Shown one piece after another: positions 31,801-33,516 of a stretch of 33,516 nt of DNA. The notes below the pieces were generated by a model that saw only the letters and a program-made list of their open reading frames with translations, made no database searches and was not told the DNA's origin. Each line of letters opens with the position of its first letter. Positions within the stretch are counted from its first letter, which is position 1. The position numbers and the translations under genes are program-made. Source of the DNA: Oscillospiraceae bacterium (GTDB taxonomy: Bacteria; Bacillota; Clostridia; Oscillospirales; Oscillospiraceae); contig JAQXJQ010000144.1 of assembly GCA_029009035.1 (NCBI GenBank), forward strand, positions 1 through 33,516, given 5' to 3'.

Positions 31801-32224
31801 CCGCTATGTCCCCTCTGCCGAGCAGCGGATGGATCTCTACCGCCGCATCGCCCGCATCCGCACCGCCGAGGACGCCGACGACATGACCGACGAGCTCATC
31901 GACCGCTTCGGCGATCCCCCCAGGCCGGTGAACAACCTCATCTCCGTGGCCCTCCTCCGCGCCCAGGCCGCCCGGTGCGGCATCACCGACATCAGCCAGA
32001 AGGACGCCAATGTGTCCCTCACCCTCACCCAGGTGGATCTGGAGCTCATTTCCACCCTGGCGGGCAGCTTCGCCGGGCGGCTGCTCTTCTCCCCCGGCAG
32101 CAAGCCCTCCCTCACCATCCGCCTGAAGAAGGGGGAGGACCCCCTGCGCATGGCGGACAGCGTGGTGAGCCGCTATCACGCCCTCCTGCAGGAGAAAGAG
32201 GCCAAAAAGGCAAACGATTTGTAA
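28820..32224 (+). CDS. mfd: Transcription-repair coupling factor Mfd (1134 aa)
   Basis: This translocase removes RNA polymerase stalled at DNA lesions and recruits UvrA. An N-terminal UvrB-like part (about 1-340) leads to the RNA-polymerase interaction domain (about 459-555, opening GDLVVHEHHGIGRFVGL). The translocase core has Walker A GDVGYGKTEVA (K618), the DEEQ box (713-716), SATPIPRT and the motif VI region QIRGRVGRS. The C-terminal D7 domain spans about 985-1130. All parts are intact. I start at ATG 28820 with GAGGT 4 bases upstream, a short spacing; a GTG 39 bases earlier has no site. The eighth codon is TTA, the only TTA, CTA or TCA codon before codon 1120. Confidence 0.96.
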   Translation: MKQLLNILDEVPEFGQLLANLENGRSPVAVSGLSPVHRAHFAAGLGLRTQRPVVLVCADESEAVRLGEDYTAFTGIQPLLITGREFLFHDGATASRQWEHRRLAAFHRMTTEDVPLIVATIEGLLQRTLPPEELERHVITLDHKGRYDLIELTERLAALGYSRCEQVEGVGQFALRGGILDVFSPAQDYPVRVEFWDEDVDSMGLFDVSSQRRVAQVNRAVFLPVSEVLPVFHEGTWERPGDRLLPTRYDRLATAAHFLPPDALICFSESGRVAERGKNWLWQLGEDVKALIETEKIQGKQAVFAAGMDDLMAFLSDFALCFLDSFATSSTPLPPRAILTVQARQLSCFGISLDTALADLTHYQNAGAGAIVLVGSEQRALNLQAMLRDHKVRSAVDFQLHELPKPGGITIAVGGLTAGFDYVGCPWAVLTEGQSEPRKKGKRLKHAADRRKMDSFTDLSPGDLVVHEHHGIGRFVGLVKMQVDGVQKDYIKLAYAGTDTLYLPATQLDSISKYIGGGEDNENKKLSKLGGGDWERAKKRTKAAVKDLAKGLIQLYAQRQRQPGYAFSPDSPWQREFEDDFPYQETEDQLRSVAEIKRDMETPRPMDRLLCGDVGYGKTEVALRAIMKCVLDGKQAAILVPTTVLARQHYLTARSRFAKYPVEIDVVSRFRTPAQIKSALAGVADGSVDVLIGTHRLLQKDVQFKDLGLLVVDEEQRFGVTHKERLKEITKQVDVLTLSATPIPRTLNMALSGIRDMSAIEEPPAERQPVQTYVMEHNWSVLADAMRRELERGGQIYYLHNRVDTIERTAARIKEMLGEHVEVAVGHGKMSQDELSDVMTRMSDGDVDVLVCTTIIETGIDIANVNTLIIEDADKMGLAQLHQIRGRVGRSPRRAYAYLTYRTGKVLTDIAAKRLGAIREYAEFGSGFKIAMRDLEIRGAGNLLGPEQSGFLMSVGYDLYLKLLEDAVLEEKGEKPARLPECTADLNVSAAIPDRYVPSAEQRMDLYRRIARIRTAEDADDMTDELIDRFGDPPRPVNNLISVALLRAQAARCGITDISQKDANVSLTLTQVDLELISTLAGSFAGRLLFSPGSKPSLTIRLKKGEDPLRMADSVVSRYHALLQEKEAKKANDL

Positions 32225-32241
32225 ACAATGCCCCGTCAGCG

Positions 32242-32270
32242 TTGCCTTTTCCCTCCCGCCATGCTACAAT
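32242..32270 (+). promoter_or_regulatory. Probable promoter of the parvulin lipoprotein gene
   Basis: TTGCCT (32242-32247), a 17-base spacer and TACAAT (32265-32270) with an extended TG at 32262-32263 lie just past the mfd stop. The leader would be about 30 bases. The gene may thus be expressed independently of mfd. Confidence 0.6.
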
Positions 32271-32307
32271 CCCAAGTGCATTTTTAATCCGGATTGGAGA
32301 TATTACC

Positions 32308-33465
32308 ATGAAAAAGCGTCTGATCGCCCTGCTGCTGTGCGCCGCCATGAGCCTCTCTCTGGCCGCCTGCGGCAAAACCTCCGCAGAGCCCTCCGCCTCT
32401 GACGAGCCCTCCGCCTCCCCCTCCCAGGAGATCGTGGCGGATCTGAGCCAGGACATCCTCACCTTTGCCGCCGGCGACTTCGCCAAGCAGACCGATGTCA
32501 TGACCATCGGCGGCAAGAGCATCTCCACCCCCATGTTCCTCTACTGGGTGGCTCTCAGCTGCAACTTCTTTGAGATGCAGTACTATTACTACGGCCTGAC
32601 CCTGGCGGATTACGCCGACTACATTCTGCAGGACGCCTGCTCCGTGGCGGCATACTACACCATACTGGGCGAAAAGGCCAATGAGCTGGGCTGCCCCCTC
32701 ACCGACGAGCAGTGGGCCAGTCTCCGGGAGGAGATGGAGCTGGACGATCAGACCGTCCAGCAGCAGCGCATGGATCTGTTCGGCCTCAACGAGGAGGAGC
32801 TGCTGTATGTCTACTCCCTGGACCAGCTCTACCAAAATCTGATGAGCACCCTCTACCCCACCGTGTCCGATGAGGAGCTGAACAACTACGCCTATCAGGC
32901 CAAGCACATCCTTATCAAGATCTACGACACCGACGCCGACCCCATCACCAGGGAGGACGGCACCCACGGCTACCCCCTGCTGGACGAGGCCACCGTGGCG
33001 GAAAAGACCGCCCTGGCCAACGACATCCTCAGCCAGCTCAGGCAGGCGCAGAAGGACGGCAACCTGGAGGAGGTCTTTGACCGCCTGATGAACGAGTATT
33101 CCGAGGACGGGCGCACCGAGGACGGCGCCCTCGCCGCCCCCGACGGCTATACCACCACCCGCGGTCAGATGGTGGCCGAATTTGAGCAGGCCGCCCTGGC
33201 TCTGGAGCCCGGCGAGATCTCCGAGCTGGTGGAGACCGTGTACGGCTACCACATCATCCTCCGCGGGGAGCTGGAAAATCCCGAGGAGTACCGGGAGAGC
33301 TACCCCAGCTATATGCTGGACAAAGACATGAACGCCTGGGTGACGCAGGCCGGCGTCGAGACCTCCGACGCGCTGAAGGACCTCAACGCCGCCGATTTCT
33401 ACGCCCGCCTGGTGGCATGGCAAAAAGCCTATGCCGATGCCAACGGCCTCAACGACGAGGGCTGA
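32308..33465 (+). CDS. PrsA-like parvulin peptidyl-prolyl isomerase lipoprotein (385 aa)
   Basis: A lipoprotein signal (MKKR, a hydrophobic core and lipobox LAAC with C21) anchors the protein outside the membrane. A linker rich in Ser, Pro, Ala and Glu (about 22-42) follows. The SurA/PrsA-like helical part spans about 55-205. The parvulin domain runs from AKHILIKIY (about 207-215) to VETVYGYHIILRGEL (about 310-324), with GQMVAEFEQAALALEPGEIS before it. These last blocks are typical of rotamases that fold exported proteins. A tail of 60 residues closes the protein. TTGGAGA lies 8 bases before the ATG. Such lipoproteins are often found after mfd in Clostridia. It could serve proteins cleaved by the LepB found earlier in the window. 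Confidence 0.9.
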   Translation: MKKRLIALLLCAAMSLSLAACGKTSAEPSASDEPSASPSQEIVADLSQDILTFAAGDFAKQTDVMTIGGKSISTPMFLYWVALSCNFFEMQYYYYGLTLADYADYILQDACSVAAYYTILGEKANELGCPLTDEQWASLREEMELDDQTVQQQRMDLFGLNEEELLYVYSLDQLYQNLMSTLYPTVSDEELNNYAYQAKHILIKIYDTDADPITREDGTHGYPLLDEATVAEKTALANDILSQLRQAQKDGNLEEVFDRLMNEYSEDGRTEDGALAAPDGYTTTRGQMVAEFEQAALALEPGEISELVETVYGYHIILRGELENPEEYRESYPSYMLDKDMNAWVTQAGVETSDALKDLNAADFYARLVAWQKAYADANGLNDEG

Positions 33466-33491
33466 GGCCACAAACACTTCCGCACACCCCT

Positions 33492-33516
33492 GTCCGGCGG
33501 AGCTGCTCCGCCGGAC
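33492..33516 (+). terminator. Hairpin after the parvulin gene, cut at window edge
   Basis: GTCCGGCGGAGC (33492-33503) pairs exactly with GCTCCGCCGGAC (33505-33516), the last bases in view. It lies 26 bases after the stop. Any T-tract would fall outside the window. Confidence 0.65.

Noticed and set aside
28841..32179. Leftward 1112-codon open frame opposite mfd
   Set aside because: Its end coincides with the TTA codon 8 of mfd; the translation has no recognisable domain. Kept only as evidence of codon avoidance.

Overview
The window is a chromosomal housekeeping segment of a GC-rich Firmicute. The likely source is a gut Clostridia lineage of the Oscillospiraceae type (relatives of Flavonifractor, Intestinimonas or Oscillibacter). 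That placement is inferred from strong G/C-ending codon use, AGGAGG-type ribosome binding sites, sigma-A-like promoters, a YlmH/GdpP/RNase M5/YtrA-type gene set, and Firmicute gene orders (gdpP-rplI-dnaB, tilS-hpt-ftsH, glmU-prs-pth-mfd). No tRNA, rRNA, CRISPR array, phage gene or transposase was recognised.

Layout. (1) 1-2301, minus strand: an ABC exporter followed by the first part of a YlmH-like RNA-binding protein. (2) 2426-8571, plus strand: an AEC-type carrier, a YtvI/AI-2E-type membrane protein, comEC, holA and an RNase M5-like Toprim protein, closed by a perfect 17-bp hairpin. The ABC exporter and the AEC gene diverge from two good promoters that share one -35 block. (3) 8726-19814, plus strand: gdpP, rplI, dnaB, tilS, hpt, ftsH, lepB, an unrecognised membrane protein and metG, many of them overlapping or nearly touching. 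A U-less hairpin follows. (4) 19953-21157: a half-size EamA transporter and tatD. (5) 21293-21508: a cold-shock protein with its own promoter. A complete terminator-like hairpin lies inside its leader, and a bidirectional terminator follows the gene.

(6) 21568-23118 is the only accessory-looking part. An orphan HD-domain hydrolase (minus strand) sits between two non-coding stretches full of palindromes. The stretches share a 29-base exact direct repeat, and one holds a 127-bp MITE-like element with about 28-bp imperfect terminal inverted repeats. (7) 23119-26163, minus strand: a GntR (YtrA-like)/ABC ATPase/ABC permease operon with a promoter and a palindromic operator candidate at its start. 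The permease carries a large C-terminal domain. (8) 26421-33465, plus strand: a GlmU acetyltransferase domain without its uridyltransferase half, then prs, pth, mfd and a parvulin-type lipoprotein, ending in a hairpin cut by the window edge.

Together the genes cover DNA replication and repair (holA, dnaB, mfd), translation and tRNA biology (rplI, tilS, metG, pth), RNA maturation (RNase M5), envelope and secretion (lepB, ftsH, the parvulin lipoprotein, the GlmU domain), nucleotide supply and signalling (hpt, prs, gdpP) and DNA uptake (comEC). I see no complete new defence or mobile system. The points most worth a second look are the csp leader terminator, the stand-alone GlmU acetyltransferase in the normal glmU position, the repeat-flanked HD gene and MITE-like element, the shared-(-35) divergent promoters, and the YtrA-type operon with its operator.
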